Shown: piece after piece, positions 20,947 to 27,561 of the stretch | Position numbering within the stretch: the stretch's first letter is position 1 | How the letters are laid out: every line of letters starts with the position of its first letter | Origin: a virus | IMG/VR virus record: IMGVR_UViG_3300030101_000721 | Location: 1-30,769 of that record | DNA: 30,769 nt | Strand: one strand, 5' to 3' | Position numbers and translations under genes: made by a program | Notes under the pieces: generated by a model | What the model was told of the DNA's origin: nothing | Database searches by the model: none | Seen by the model: the letters and a program-made list of their open reading frames with translations, nothing else

Positions 20947-21617
20947 GTAAGGAAAAGCTAACACCTAGTATTTACAAAAAAATATTTGAGGTTCAACATG
21001 AATGTGGGAGTGTAATCAAAGATGCAAAGAGAGGATTACAATACAAACCACTATCATATAATTCAGTTAATGAGGTAGTAAGACCAGCTCTGAAAAAAGC
21101 AAAGCTAACTTTGATACCTTATGTTAAATCACATGAGCAAGATGGCAATCAAACAAGATGTGTCATGGCTGCAAGAGTTGTTGATGTAGAAACTGGACAA
21201 CATATAGATGTAGGAGATTACTTTGGTTATGGGAATGATACCCAGGACAAAGGACCAGGTAAAGCTATGTCTTATGCTTACAAGTATCTTTTATTAAAAC
21301 TTTTCTTATTAGATATATCTGATGAAGAGGATAGTGAGAAAGGTGATAATCAAAAGATAAATACTAAAAACAAAGACAAGGAATGGGCCGATAAGTTTGA
21401 ATTTAACTTACTTAAAAATGTAGATATTATCTGCGAGGCTCCAGACTTAACGAGTGCTGAGAAGGTTCACGAAATATTACAGCTAAAGGATAAGGTAAGA
21501 TCAGACTTTGAAAAGTTGTATGGTATGGATAAAGGTAAAGCGAACATGATAGCAGACAAAATAAAAAATAAGATAGAGGAGCTAAAACCAAATGATGCTA
21601 ACACCAAACCAGCTTAA
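20943..21617 (+). CDS. ERF-family single-strand annealing protein
   Basis: 224 residues. IYKKIFEVQHECGSVIKDAK, KPLSYNSVNEVVRPALKKAK, LTLIPYVKSHEQDGNQTRCV and MAARVVDVETGQHIDVGDYF give the N-terminal ERF domain, and GNDTQDKGPGKAMSYAYKYL LL follows its signature (G-x-x-x-x-D-K-x-x-x-K-A-x-S-Y-A-x-K-Y). The C-terminal third is charged and helical. With the exonuclease it forms a two-gene recombination system that anneals homologous strands, useful for circularising terminally redundant genomes and for replication by recombination. The 4-base ATGA overlap keeps the pair in step. Confidence 0.9.
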   Translation: MSKEKLTPSIYKKIFEVQHECGSVIKDAKRGLQYKPLSYNSVNEVVRPALKKAKLTLIPYVKSHEQDGNQTRCVMAARVVDVETGQHIDVGDYFGYGNDTQDKGPGKAMSYAYKYLLLKLFLLDISDEEDSEKGDNQKINTKNKDKEWADKFEFNLLKNVDIICEAPDLTSAEKVHEILQLKDKVRSDFEKLYGMDKGKANMIADKIKNKIEELKPNDANTKPA

Positions 21618-21816
21618 AGTATTTGACTTTATAAATGGTTATATAAAGCAAAAGAGAGTACCACCTACAATACGAGAGATAGCTCGTAAGCAAGGCTGCG
21701 TACACTCAAACATCTGGAGGATCTTGAGAAACATAGAGCAACGAGGATACATCAAGATCCATACTGGTAAATATAGAGGGATAGAGGTACTGAATGGCAA
21801 CAGCATACAAAAGTAG
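21592..21816 (+). CDS. LexA-type DNA-binding domain protein
   Basis: 74 residues with two adjacent ATGs (21592, 21595) behind GAGGAGC. LTPNQLKVFDFINGYIKQKR, VPPTIREIARKQGCVHSNIW and RILRNIEQRGYIKIHTGKYR align with the N-terminal winged helix of LexA, including the P-P-T-x-R-E-I-A core. The S24 self-cleaving and dimerisation domain is missing, so it is not a normal SOS repressor. It could bind LexA-like sites as a monomer or compete with host LexA. It overlaps the ERF gene end and the next gene start. Confidence 0.8.
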   Translation: MMLTPNQLKVFDFINGYIKQKRVPPTIREIARKQGCVHSNIWRILRNIEQRGYIKIHTGKYRGIEVLNGNSIQK

Positions 21817-22081
21817 ATTTAGAAAGTGGTTTGTCAAGGAACTGATCAAAGCCTTTGATGGGGAGCATGATGTAGTCGTAATCACCTTTGATGAGAAGTA
21901 TAATGATAAGGGAGATCCAGTTCAAAAATTCTATTCGGCTGATAACATTGATCTGGAGGTGCTGCACAAAACTGCCACAATCCAAGTCAAACCTTTTGAG
22001 GAGTTATGGGCAAGAAAGAATAGAGATCGGATTGAGCACATTTTCTTAAAAGATCCTATTGAGAATAAGACTGGTAACTAG
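21794..22081 (+). CDS. 95-residue hypothetical protein, last rightward gene
   Basis: ATG at 21794 lies inside the LexA-like gene. MATAYKSRFRKWFVKELIKA is a basic helix, followed by HDVVVITFDEKYNDKGDPVQ and IDLEVLHKTATIQVKPFEEL, with a C-terminal helix (WARKNRDRIEHIFLKD). I see alternating strands and helices, no cysteines and no membrane span. There is no confident family; some layout resemblance to small nuclease or nuclease-inhibitor folds is not enough to name it. The rightward unit ends here. Confidence 0.7.
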   Translation: MATAYKSRFRKWFVKELIKAFDGEHDVVVITFDEKYNDKGDPVQKFYSADNIDLEVLHKTATIQVKPFEELWARKNRDRIEHIFLKDPIENKTGN

Positions 22082-22138
22082 ATACCATTTAAACGGCCTA
22101 GGATACACCAAATTTTAAGATGTAGGGTTCTTTGGTTG
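22082..22138. other. Convergent gap between the two transcription units
   Basis: 57 bases between the rightward and leftward stop codons. It contains the palindrome GGCC and CCTAGG (22095-22102). I see no clear GC hairpin with a T-run in either direction, so the two transcripts may end by other means or overlap. Confidence 0.5.
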
Positions 22139-22450
22139 TTACCCCTTGCTCATCTCTTTCCAGGCCTTTCTGATAGCTCTCTGTGAGGATTTCGTAAAGA
22201 CTGACATGGGATATACATTACAATCTCCATATCCAATATCATCTTCATTCTGGTACGAGGCAAAGGTCCTTACACATTCAATACCTTCATCCTCAAAGAT
22301 TTCATATAGATATGCCTCAGTAATTATTGTTGCACATTTTAGTTTACCAAATTCATAATCAGTACAAAGAGAACTAGAGCCTACAATATCTAACCAGGTA
22401 AGTCTTAAAAATAAATGTTTCTTGTTGTTGATGGTAACAGCTCTAGCCAT
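22139..22450 (-). CDS. 103-residue hypothetical phage protein
   Basis: Starts MARAVTINNKKHLFLRLTWL and has a W-L-D-I-V-G-S-S-S segment, then CATIITEAYLYEIFEDEGIE and CVRTFASYQNEDDIGYGDCN. The pattern (W-x-D-x-x-G-x-x-S near the start, then a strand with T-x-G/A-Y-L, an acidic turn, V-C/V-R-T, and a C-terminal I-P/V-x-x-x) recalls small conserved hypothetical proteins of many tailed phages. It is the last gene of the leftward unit and starts on the stop of the phosphoesterase. Function unknown. Confidence 0.7.
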   Translation of the reverse strand: MARAVTINNKKHLFLRLTWLDIVGSSSLCTDYEFGKLKCATIITEAYLYEIFEDEGIECVRTFASYQNEDDIGYGDCNVYPMSVFTKSSQRAIRKAWKEMSKG

Positions 22451-23169
22451 TAGACCAACTCACCAATCCATTTACCATTATGATCTAGGACCATAGGTAG
22501 TAACCTCGGCCATCCATTAATTATAATACCACATCCAATAATAAATCTTAGTCTAAATTGTCGGCTGTAATTGAAGGCCATAGATCGTTGGTTTGTGAGG
22601 CAGCCCACTTGCATGGACCATACTAAGTTATCCGGATTACTAAAATATTGTATATTAAATTTAGAATGAAAGTGTCCTTGAACTACATGCTTTCCATATT
22701 GCATAGCAAGTTTTAAACCATCAGCTGATATACCATGTGTCATAAAACATTCCTGGCCATTAGATAATTTTATATTGAGATCATCTACCCATTCCCATCC
22801 AGGTCCTACATCTAAAAAATCATTATAAGATTTTAGATATGCTTTTGGCATACCATGTTTCAAAGCTCTTCTATATATTAATGATGAATGATTGCTATGT
22901 AAGAGTACCATCTCTGGAAACATCTTTTCTAATTCTTTTATATATCTTTTACTGATAGTAAGCTCATCACCAGATGATGGAAGGTCTGGATCTGTATCAT
23001 GAAATGACAAACCATGTTGGTCCAATTCATCACCGATATTGACTACAAGATCTATATCTTTATATTTTTTCTTGATAGCTTTTAGAAAGTCAAAACTTTC
23101 TGGATGATGGTAGGGTATGTGAAGATCACTTTGGATAAGCACACACTCATATTTTTTAGATGCCTTCAT
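22450..23169 (-). CDS. Calcineurin-like metallophosphoesterase
   Basis: 239 residues. LIQSDLHIPYHH (11-22) gives D15 and H17, VVNIGDELDQHG (42-53) D47, LLHSNHSSLI (89-98) N93/H94, MTHG (143-146) H145 and VVQGHFHSKF (162-171) H166/H168. These are the five metal-binding motifs of the family in order; the usual GNHD/E is SNHS here. Substrates are unknown; phage members may act on nucleic acid ends or nucleotides. It overlaps the amidase by 14 bases and is therefore expressed with the lysis genes. Confidence 0.88.
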   Translation of the reverse strand: MKASKKYECVLIQSDLHIPYHHPESFDFLKAIKKKYKDIDLVVNIGDELDQHGLSFHDTDPDLPSSGDELTISKRYIKELEKMFPEMVLLHSNHSSLIYRRALKHGMPKAYLKSYNDFLDVGPGWEWVDDLNIKLSNGQECFMTHGISADGLKLAMQYGKHVVQGHFHSKFNIQYFSNPDNLVWSMQVGCLTNQRSMAFNYSRQFRLRFIIGCGIIINGWPRLLPMVLDHNGKWIGELV

Positions 23170-23635
23170 TAGTTAGTCCGATAAATTCCTCGGCAAACCA
23201 CTCACCTACATCAAACCCTGGACAATTAGGTTTGTTATCTGGATCTAAATCAGCATGACCAACTACCTCAGCTTGAGGGTAGATCATCATTAATACTCTG
23301 ATTAGATCATGAAGAGCTGCCATTTGTTCGTTAGTAAAATTATTCTCTGGTCCTCCATCTTCATCCATACCTCCGACAAGGCAGATGCCTACACTTTCCC
23401 AATTATGCTTAGCCACATGAGCCCCAGGCACAGATACATGTCGGCCTAGTTCTATGATAGGATTTCTATCTCTAGTAATTACAAAGTGATAGCCAATGTC
23501 ATCCCAATTTCTAGGAGGATCAGTATGCCACTTTCTTATTTCAGCAGCTCCAATATCCATTGATGGTTTTGTTGCTGCACAATGTACTACAATATAATTT
23601 GTCTTATCTCTCAAATCTATCTTTCCATTTTTCAT
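23156..23635 (-). CDS. N-acetylmuramoyl-L-alanine amidase (T7 lysozyme-type endolysin)
   Basis: 159 residues, close to T7 lysozyme (151). YIVVHCAATKPSMD (14-27) gives the zinc ligand H18, DIGYHFVITRDRN (46-58) Y49, GHADLDPDNKPNCPGFD (126-142) ligands H127 and C138 with K135 close to the catalytic lysine position. It cuts the amide between muramic acid and the peptide in peptidoglycan. There is no signal peptide, so it needs the holin to reach the wall. T7 lysozyme also inhibits T7 RNA polymerase; no such polymerase gene is seen here. It lies in the lysis cassette behind spanin-like and holin genes. Confidence 0.93.
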   Translation of the reverse strand: MKNGKIDLRDKTNYIVVHCAATKPSMDIGAAEIRKWHTDPPRNWDDIGYHFVITRDRNPIIELGRHVSVPGAHVAKHNWESVGICLVGGMDEDGGPENNFTNEQMAALHDLIRVLMMIYPQAEVVGHADLDPDNKPNCPGFDVGEWFAEEFIGLTNEGI

Positions 23636-23883
23636 TTTTTAACTTCCCTTATTATCTTGTTTATATGTAAAGATTTATCAATTTGCAAGACCTCAAGCTC
23701 TACCTCTGCCTGGATACACTTAAATGTTAGCTTTCCATTGGTATTGCGAGTAGCCTCTCTTCGTAATTTAAGACATGTTGCTGGACTATCGGTGTACATA
23801 AATTCGTTTGCAGTTCTCCAATCATTCGGATCTCCTTGAGAATTAAACATCAACAATGCAAATACTATAGCTACACTTTTCAT
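23632..23883 (-). CDS. Small secreted cysteine-pair protein A
   Basis: 83 residues. MKSVAIVFALLMFNSQGDPN has a basic residue, a hydrophobic core and a small-residue turn, like a short signal peptide or signal anchor. The mature part has two cysteines in SPATCLKLRREATRNTNGKL and TFKCIQAEVELEV, probably joined in the periplasm. It overlaps the 133-residue gene and the amidase by four bases on each side (23880-23883, 23632-23635). The layout (signal, C-x(about 16-25)-F-x-C) is repeated in the protein at 24691-24927. A lysis or spanin-partner role is inferred from place. Confidence 0.7.
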   Translation of the reverse strand: MKSVAIVFALLMFNSQGDPNDWRTANEFMYTDSPATCLKLRREATRNTNGKLTFKCIQAEVELEVLQIDKSLHINKIIREVKK

Positions 23884-24281
23884 TCGTGAGCTCCGTTGTT
23901 TCTTAACTTGTCAATTATCTTTTCTGATTTCTCAAGTCTATCTTCTAAGAACTCTACCTTTAATCTAAGTTTATTTATCTCTGGCATCTCTTCCTCTACA
24001 CTTTCTTTTAGTTTCTCTTGATTAGAACTAATAAACTCTACCAACATGAAGAGCTCATTTATTTGTGGTGATACCATATTACCTTTAGGTACACCTACAA
24101 TAAATTCATTTGCTTTTTGTAAATCATTTAACATTAGCTTTTGTTCTGTTTCAATTATGTTTAATCTTTCAACAACAGTAAATGCGAACCAAGCTCCAAC
24201 AAGACATGCACTAACTATGCTTAAAAGGTTCTTCATAGGCATGGATACTGGTGTCTTATCTGAGAGCTCTAGTCGTTTCAT
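23880..24281 (-). CDS. Membrane-anchored coiled-coil protein (spanin-like)
   Basis: 133 residues. A short cytoplasmic N-terminus with the conserved-looking KTPVSMPMKNLLSIVSA leads into one membrane span (LSIVSACLVGAWFAFTVVERL, about 19-40). The rest is a long helical region rich in leucine, glutamate and lysine, ending in a coiled coil (INKLRLKVEFLEDRLEKSEK). One span plus a periplasmic coiled coil is the design of an inner-membrane spanin; no partner lipoprotein with a clear lipobox was found. Proteins starting this way occur in marine phage lysis modules as hypothetical. It lies between holin and cysteine-pair protein A. Confidence 0.68.
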   Translation of the reverse strand: MKRLELSDKTPVSMPMKNLLSIVSACLVGAWFAFTVVERLNIIETEQKLMLNDLQKANEFIVGVPKGNMVSPQINELFMLVEFISSNQEKLKESVEEEMPEINKLRLKVEFLEDRLEKSEKIIDKLRNNGAHE

Positions 24282-24694
24282 TATTTTTTATTACTTATTT
24301 TTTTTAGCTTGTCAAAAGATCTGGCCCCAGTCAATCCTAGAAGGCTGAACAAAACAGTCATGAGAGTAGAACTATCCAGGGTAGGAAGATCTATTGTTGT
24401 ACCTCTCAAAGCACATACCCAGTTTGTTATAGGTATAACTAAGAACTGAAACATAAAAGCAAACACACATACCCAGGCAAGTGTAGGCCTCCATAATCTT
24501 TGTATCCAGGACAAAGCTCCAGTAGCTTTTGCATCCTCTCTATTTATTTTTGCTTGTTCTTTATCTACATCAACTAAAGCCTTGACTAATTCTTTTTCTA
24601 AATCTGCTTTGTGTTGTGCTACTTTGTTTTTGTCTGGTACCAAATCAACTGCTTTGTTTATGATTGGCAACAGAGCTGTTAGTCCTTGTATCAT
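24281..24694 (-). CDS. Holin, three-span GTA-holin type
   Basis: 137 residues. An N-terminal charged helix (HKADLEKELVKALVDVDKEQ, INREDAKATGALSWIQRLWR) leads into RPTLAWVCVFAFMFQFLVIP and then further hydrophobic segments (STLMTVLFSLLGLTGARSF). The W-R-P-x-x-A-W motif after a Lys/Ala-rich helix is the hallmark of the holin family also found in gene transfer agents. It should open the inner membrane for the amidase. It overlaps cysteine-pair protein B (24691-24694) and the spanin-like gene (24281). Confidence 0.88.
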   Translation of the reverse strand: MIQGLTALLPIINKAVDLVPDKNKVAQHKADLEKELVKALVDVDKEQAKINREDAKATGALSWIQRLWRPTLAWVCVFAFMFQFLVIPITNWVCALRGTTIDLPTLDSSTLMTVLFSLLGLTGARSFDKLKKISNKK

Positions 24695-24927
24695 ATCTCA
24701 GTTCCTTTCAACTTTATTAACTCATAAGGAACACAATGAAACTTAACACCTTGGCCCTCATGCTTTTCTATATCTTCCCTTAAATCCTCTACTACTGTAT
24801 GTGAGTAAAGGTTACATGTATTGTAATCTATAAACTTTATATCACTAGCAATTCTTACACATGTTAAGCTAGTAGGATCACTAGCATTAGTGAGTAAGCA
24901 TAAAGTTCCTATGAGCATCCAATACAT
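24691..24927 (-). CDS. Small secreted cysteine-pair protein B
   Basis: 78 residues. MYWMLIGTLCLLTNASDPTS is a probable signal peptide or anchor (a second ATG at codon 4 would also serve). The mature part contains CVRIASDIKFIDYNTCNLYS and GQGVKFHCVPYEL. The C...G-x(1,2)-x-F-x-C layout is shared with protein A at 23632-23883, although the identity is low. It starts on the stop of the XhlA-like gene. The C10 context (GTLC) is not a good lipobox. Function unknown; the lysis cassette suggests a periplasmic job. Confidence 0.7.
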   Translation of the reverse strand: MYWMLIGTLCLLTNASDPTSLTCVRIASDIKFIDYNTCNLYSHTVVEDLREDIEKHEGQGVKFHCVPYELIKLKGTEI

Positions 24928-25148
24928 TATATAAATTTTCCAATTTTCAATGCTCCTACTATAATAGAAATTAGACCTCCAACATAGAAGATCACTTTGA
25001 GGCCACCCTTACCCATGGCCACTTGTTCTTTTAATGCTACAATATCCTTGGTATTTTGTTCTACATCTTTGTGGATGTGGTCCAGCTTTTGACTTATATG
25101 TTTGAGGGTTACACTTTGGACTGTTGTTTTTTTAGAAACCCTAGCCAT
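24927..25148 (-). CDS. XhlA-like coiled-coil membrane protein
   Basis: 73 residues. A basic N-terminus is followed by a helical heptad region (LKHISQKLDHIHKDVEQNTK, DIVALKEQVAM) and a C-terminal membrane span (GLKVIFYVGGLISIIVGALK). This is the layout of hemolysin XhlA-type phage proteins, which associate with holins and endolysins in lysis. It is the first membrane gene of the lysis cassette, about 230 bases upstream of the holin gene. It could also act as an antiholin. The family call rests on architecture. Confidence 0.7.
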   Translation of the reverse strand: MARVSKKTTVQSVTLKHISQKLDHIHKDVEQNTKDIVALKEQVAMGKGGLKVIFYVGGLISIIVGALKIGKFI

Positions 25149-25156
25149 GACATAAC

Positions 25157-25399
25157 TTAGTCTTTAGAACCAAGTTTGTCATTCCATACAGATTTAATTT
25201 CATCTGTTGTTGTAGCTGTATCTACTTGACTTGGTAAATCTCTTAAAGTTTGTTTATCAGAAACAATAGCAGTAGTATCAGCACCACTCTCATTAGCTCT
25301 CATAAAATCTACATCTAATTGTTCTAATGCAGGTTTTCTTTTTTCTCTTATTTTATCTTTCCAAATATCTTTTGCCTTATCTATATTTATATCAATCAT
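25157..25399 (-). CDS. Tail-fibre-associated small protein (tail assembly chaperone-like)
   Basis: 80 residues. INIDKAKDIWKDKIREKRKP, LEQLDVDFMRANESGADTTA and DKQTLRDLPSQVDTATTTDE match a recurrent phage pattern (K-A-x-x-I-W/H-x-D-K-I-R-x-x-R-x-P-x-L-x-x-L-D-V-x-F-M-R-A-x-E-x-G-x-D-x-x-x-I-x-x-x-K-Q-x-L-R-D). It is usually found after tail fibre genes, often fused to fibre or chaperone proteins. Helical, without membrane span. It overlaps the preceding 73-residue gene by ATGA (25396-25399), and the two probably work together in fibre folding or attachment. Confidence 0.72.
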   Translation of the reverse strand: MIDINIDKAKDIWKDKIREKRKPALEQLDVDFMRANESGADTTAIVSDKQTLRDLPSQVDTATTTDEIKSVWNDKLGSKD

Positions 25400-25617
25400 T
25401 CTCCTACTCCATCAGTTAATTCTGCATCAGATATTTCCCAAGCATTTCTAAATGTTCTATCACTTGGTAAATCTGATAAATTTACAATTTTATAAGACAA
25501 TCCAGTTGGTACATCTTTTTTTGCAATTTCTTCAACTGATCTGCCACAAGTTGGAGATGGAGTAATAATTGCTATTGTACCATTTGTTTGTTTATAAATT
25601 ATTCTTGTATTTTCCAT
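25396..25617 (-). CDS. Tail-fibre-associated small protein
   Basis: 73 residues. IIYKQTNGTIAIITPSPTCG, then GRSVEEIAKKDVPTGLSYKI and LPSDRTFRNAWEISDAELTD is a well repeated phage pattern (Y-K-Q-x-N-G-x-x-A-I-I, I-A-x-K-D-V-P-x-G, L-P-x-D-R-x-F-R-N-A-W). Genes of this sort directly follow tail fibres in many marine phages. It may be a small fibre chaperone; no activity is established. It begins behind AAAGAGGACTT, just after the short-fibre gene. Confidence 0.72.
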   Translation of the reverse strand: MENTRIIYKQTNGTIAIITPSPTCGRSVEEIAKKDVPTGLSYKIVNLSDLPSDRTFRNAWEISDAELTDGVGE

Positions 25618-25626
25618 AAGTCCTCT

Positions 25627-26220
25627 TTATCTAAAAGCTGCACAACAAACCATTTGATGGTCTGTATTTGCATTTGATGAATTTCTACTTTCCATCTCAA
25701 AAGATGATGTTGTAAATAATTTTCTTCTTAAAGCAAAGTTATTGTGGTCATTATGACTATCTGTAGAACTATTCCAGTTTTCAACACTTTCTCCAGTTAC
25801 AACAAAATTTATATCTTCAAGAGCAGTATTAAAATTAAATCTATAATGTCCTGTTCCTAAATCAGTAATGCTTGAACAATTACCATTTGATCTTAATGCG
25901 CCAGATCCACCAGTTATATTCGCCCATCCTCTGCATACAAACCCTGGAGCTGATCCACCAATGCTTAATAAAGTATTAACATCACTATCTGCGTATGAGG
26001 ATATTGTGCCGAACTCTAATGCCGAGCCTCCAGAATTAACTTTTAAACTTTGTCCTGCGCTGCCAAGTGATGTTAAACCAGTTCCACCTTTTGATACTGG
26101 TATAGTCGGTAAAGATGAACTAGCAAGACCATCTGCAATACTTAATGTTTGACCAGTAGGTATTGTGATTGTACTACCAGCAGCTCCTTCTATTTGATCT
26201 ACTTTTATTTTTGATGCCAT
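25627..26220 (-). CDS. Short tail fibre/receptor-binding-like protein
   Basis: 197 residues. MASKIKVDQIEGAAGSTITI, PTGQTLSIADGL, VSKGGTGLTSLGSAGQSLKV and NSGGSALEFGTIS form the repeat-like N-terminal part frequent in phage fibre and collar proteins (G-G-T-G-x-x-S, G-Q-x-L-K-V-N-x-x-x-x-x-L-E-F). The C-terminal 100 residues (FVCRGWANITGGSGALRSNG, FNFNTALEDINFVVTGESVE) look like a small beta domain with the C-terminal MVCCAAFR. It follows the main fibre gene and may form the receptor-binding tip. Confidence 0.78.
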   Translation of the reverse strand: MASKIKVDQIEGAAGSTITIPTGQTLSIADGLASSSLPTIPVSKGGTGLTSLGSAGQSLKVNSGGSALEFGTISSYADSDVNTLLSIGGSAPGFVCRGWANITGGSGALRSNGNCSSITDLGTGHYRFNFNTALEDINFVVTGESVENWNSSTDSHNDHNNFALRRKLFTTSSFEMESRNSSNANTDHQMVCCAAFR

Positions 26221-26259
26221 AATATCTCCTTTTTATAAAATTTTTTAAAATAAATCAAT

Positions 26260-27561
26260 CTATAATATCTCCAATGTTCCATTACCATCTATAGTCAATA
26301 CTACACTACTAGGAATAGTAATAGGACCAAATAAAACACTATTTTTTGTAGATGCTGTTGTTATCGTTGCATTGGTTGATATGCTATTATAGTTTGAAAA
26401 TACTGATCCCACAGTAGTAATCTCACTAGCTTGGATAGTAGTAAAGGATATATTTCCACCACCATCTGTGGTAAGGGCCTGGCCACTCGTACCATCTGCT
26501 GTTGGAAAACTTAAGCCATCTAGTATTACTTTACCAGATCCATTAGGAGTAATAGCGATATTTCCATTTGAGGCAGAAACAATACTATTGCCATTAACAT
26601 CTAAATTACCTCCAAGTTGAGGAGTAACATCTCCAACAATATCTGTAAGTCCTGCTTGTATAGATGACCAAGATGTTCCATTATAAAATTTTACTGCATT
26701 ATCAGTAGAATTATAAAATAAATCTCCCTCGTCTAAACTTGTTGTTGGATCACTTGATCCCACTCTATATCTTTCAGCAAAACTATTAACACCAGTTACA
26801 TTATTAGCAACAGTTGTAACATTTGCTTTTATACCTTCAATAGCATTTAAGTCAGAAACAAAATCACTTGTTGCTAGTTGATTAAGATCACTAACTATAT
26901 CTGATGTAGCTAAAATATTTAGATCTTCTACTATTGCAGATGTAGCTAATGTGTTTAGATCAGATACAAAATCAGATGTAATTAAACTTGAAACTCCAGC
27001 AACAGAATTAATATTACTTATGTTTGCAGCTATAGTTGAAATATCAGTCGTTGTTGGTCCAAGCTCTAATGATGTACCAGAACTATCGTAAGCAATAACT
27101 TTACTTGCATTGTTTGATGGTGTTGCATCATAAGGCCATTGTAAAGGACCAGAGGTACCAGATCCAGTTACAGTTCTTGGAGTAGTAACTTTTAATTGTA
27201 TAGATCTGTCTGTAATCTCTTTTAGTTGTTGTTGTCTAATTAATACATTGTCAAATTCTGTTTCTAATGTAGCTGGATTGTTTGCTTGTCCAGTTTGAAA
27301 TACAGTAGTTCTTGATAATGGTTGATCACCAATAATAGTAATTATTTCACCAGCTGTAGTTGCTGATCCAAAGGTTACAGTTCCAGTACCATCACCATTT
27401 AAAGATACACTATAATGTGTTGTTTCTGTTTTTAAAACATCATTGATATATACCTGGAGCTCAGATGATGCGTTTACTTGAAAACTAAAATTAAACGCAG
27501 TCTGTCCAGTAGATGTATATTGTATCCTTCTATCTACAGCATTTACATTAAAACTTGCCAT
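26260..27561 (-). CDS. Tail fibre protein, T7 gp17-like N-terminus
   Basis: 433 residues. The first 130 residues (RRIQYTSTGQTAFNFSFQVN, LQVYINDVLKTETTHYSVSL, RTTVFQTGQANNPATLETEF, DNVLIRQQQLKEITDRSIQL) are the T7 tail-fibre N-terminal domain that binds the tail. A linker follows, then four 12-residue repeats (196-243), a segment RVGSSDPTTSLDEGDLFYNS that is frequent in marine fibre proteins, and a beta-rich end. It recognises the host surface together with the next gene. The C-terminal part is the expected fast-changing region. Confidence 0.88.
   Translation of the reverse strand: MASFNVNAVDRRIQYTSTGQTAFNFSFQVNASSELQVYINDVLKTETTHYSVSLNGDGTGTVTFGSATTAGEIITIIGDQPLSRTTVFQTGQANNPATLETEFDNVLIRQQQLKEITDRSIQLKVTTPRTVTGSGTSGPLQWPYDATPSNNASKVIAYDSSGTSLELGPTTTDISTIAANISNINSVAGVSSLITSDFVSDLNTLATSAIVEDLNILATSDIVSDLNQLATSDFVSDLNAIEGIKANVTTVANNVTGVNSFAERYRVGSSDPTTSLDEGDLFYNSTDNAVKFYNGTSWSSIQAGLTDIVGDVTPQLGGNLDVNGNSIVSASNGNIAITPNGSGKVILDGLSFPTADGTSGQALTTDGGGNISFTTIQASEITTVGSVFSNYNSISTNATITTASTKNSVLFGPITIPSSVVLTIDGNGTLEIL
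26833..26976 (-). repeat. Four tandem 36-base repeats in the tail fibre gene
   Basis: Residues 196-243 of the fibre read SDFVSDLNTLAT, SAIVEDLNILAT, SDIVSDLNQLAT and SDFVSDLNAIEG. The period of 12 residues is kept with only a few changes, and the DNA repeats are correspondingly similar. The unit has hydrophobic residues spaced as in a trimeric coiled coil. Copy number could vary by recombination, which would change shaft length. Confidence 0.8.

Noticed and set aside
15217-22102. CCTAGGAT shared by 15217-15224 and 22097-22104
   Set aside because: Both are in non-coding gaps, but eight bases are too short to claim a common site.
26221-26259. AT-rich inverted stretch between the two fibre genes as terminator
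   Set aside because: Only A/T pairs and no GC stem; it looks like an ordinary AT-rich spacer before a ribosome-binding site.
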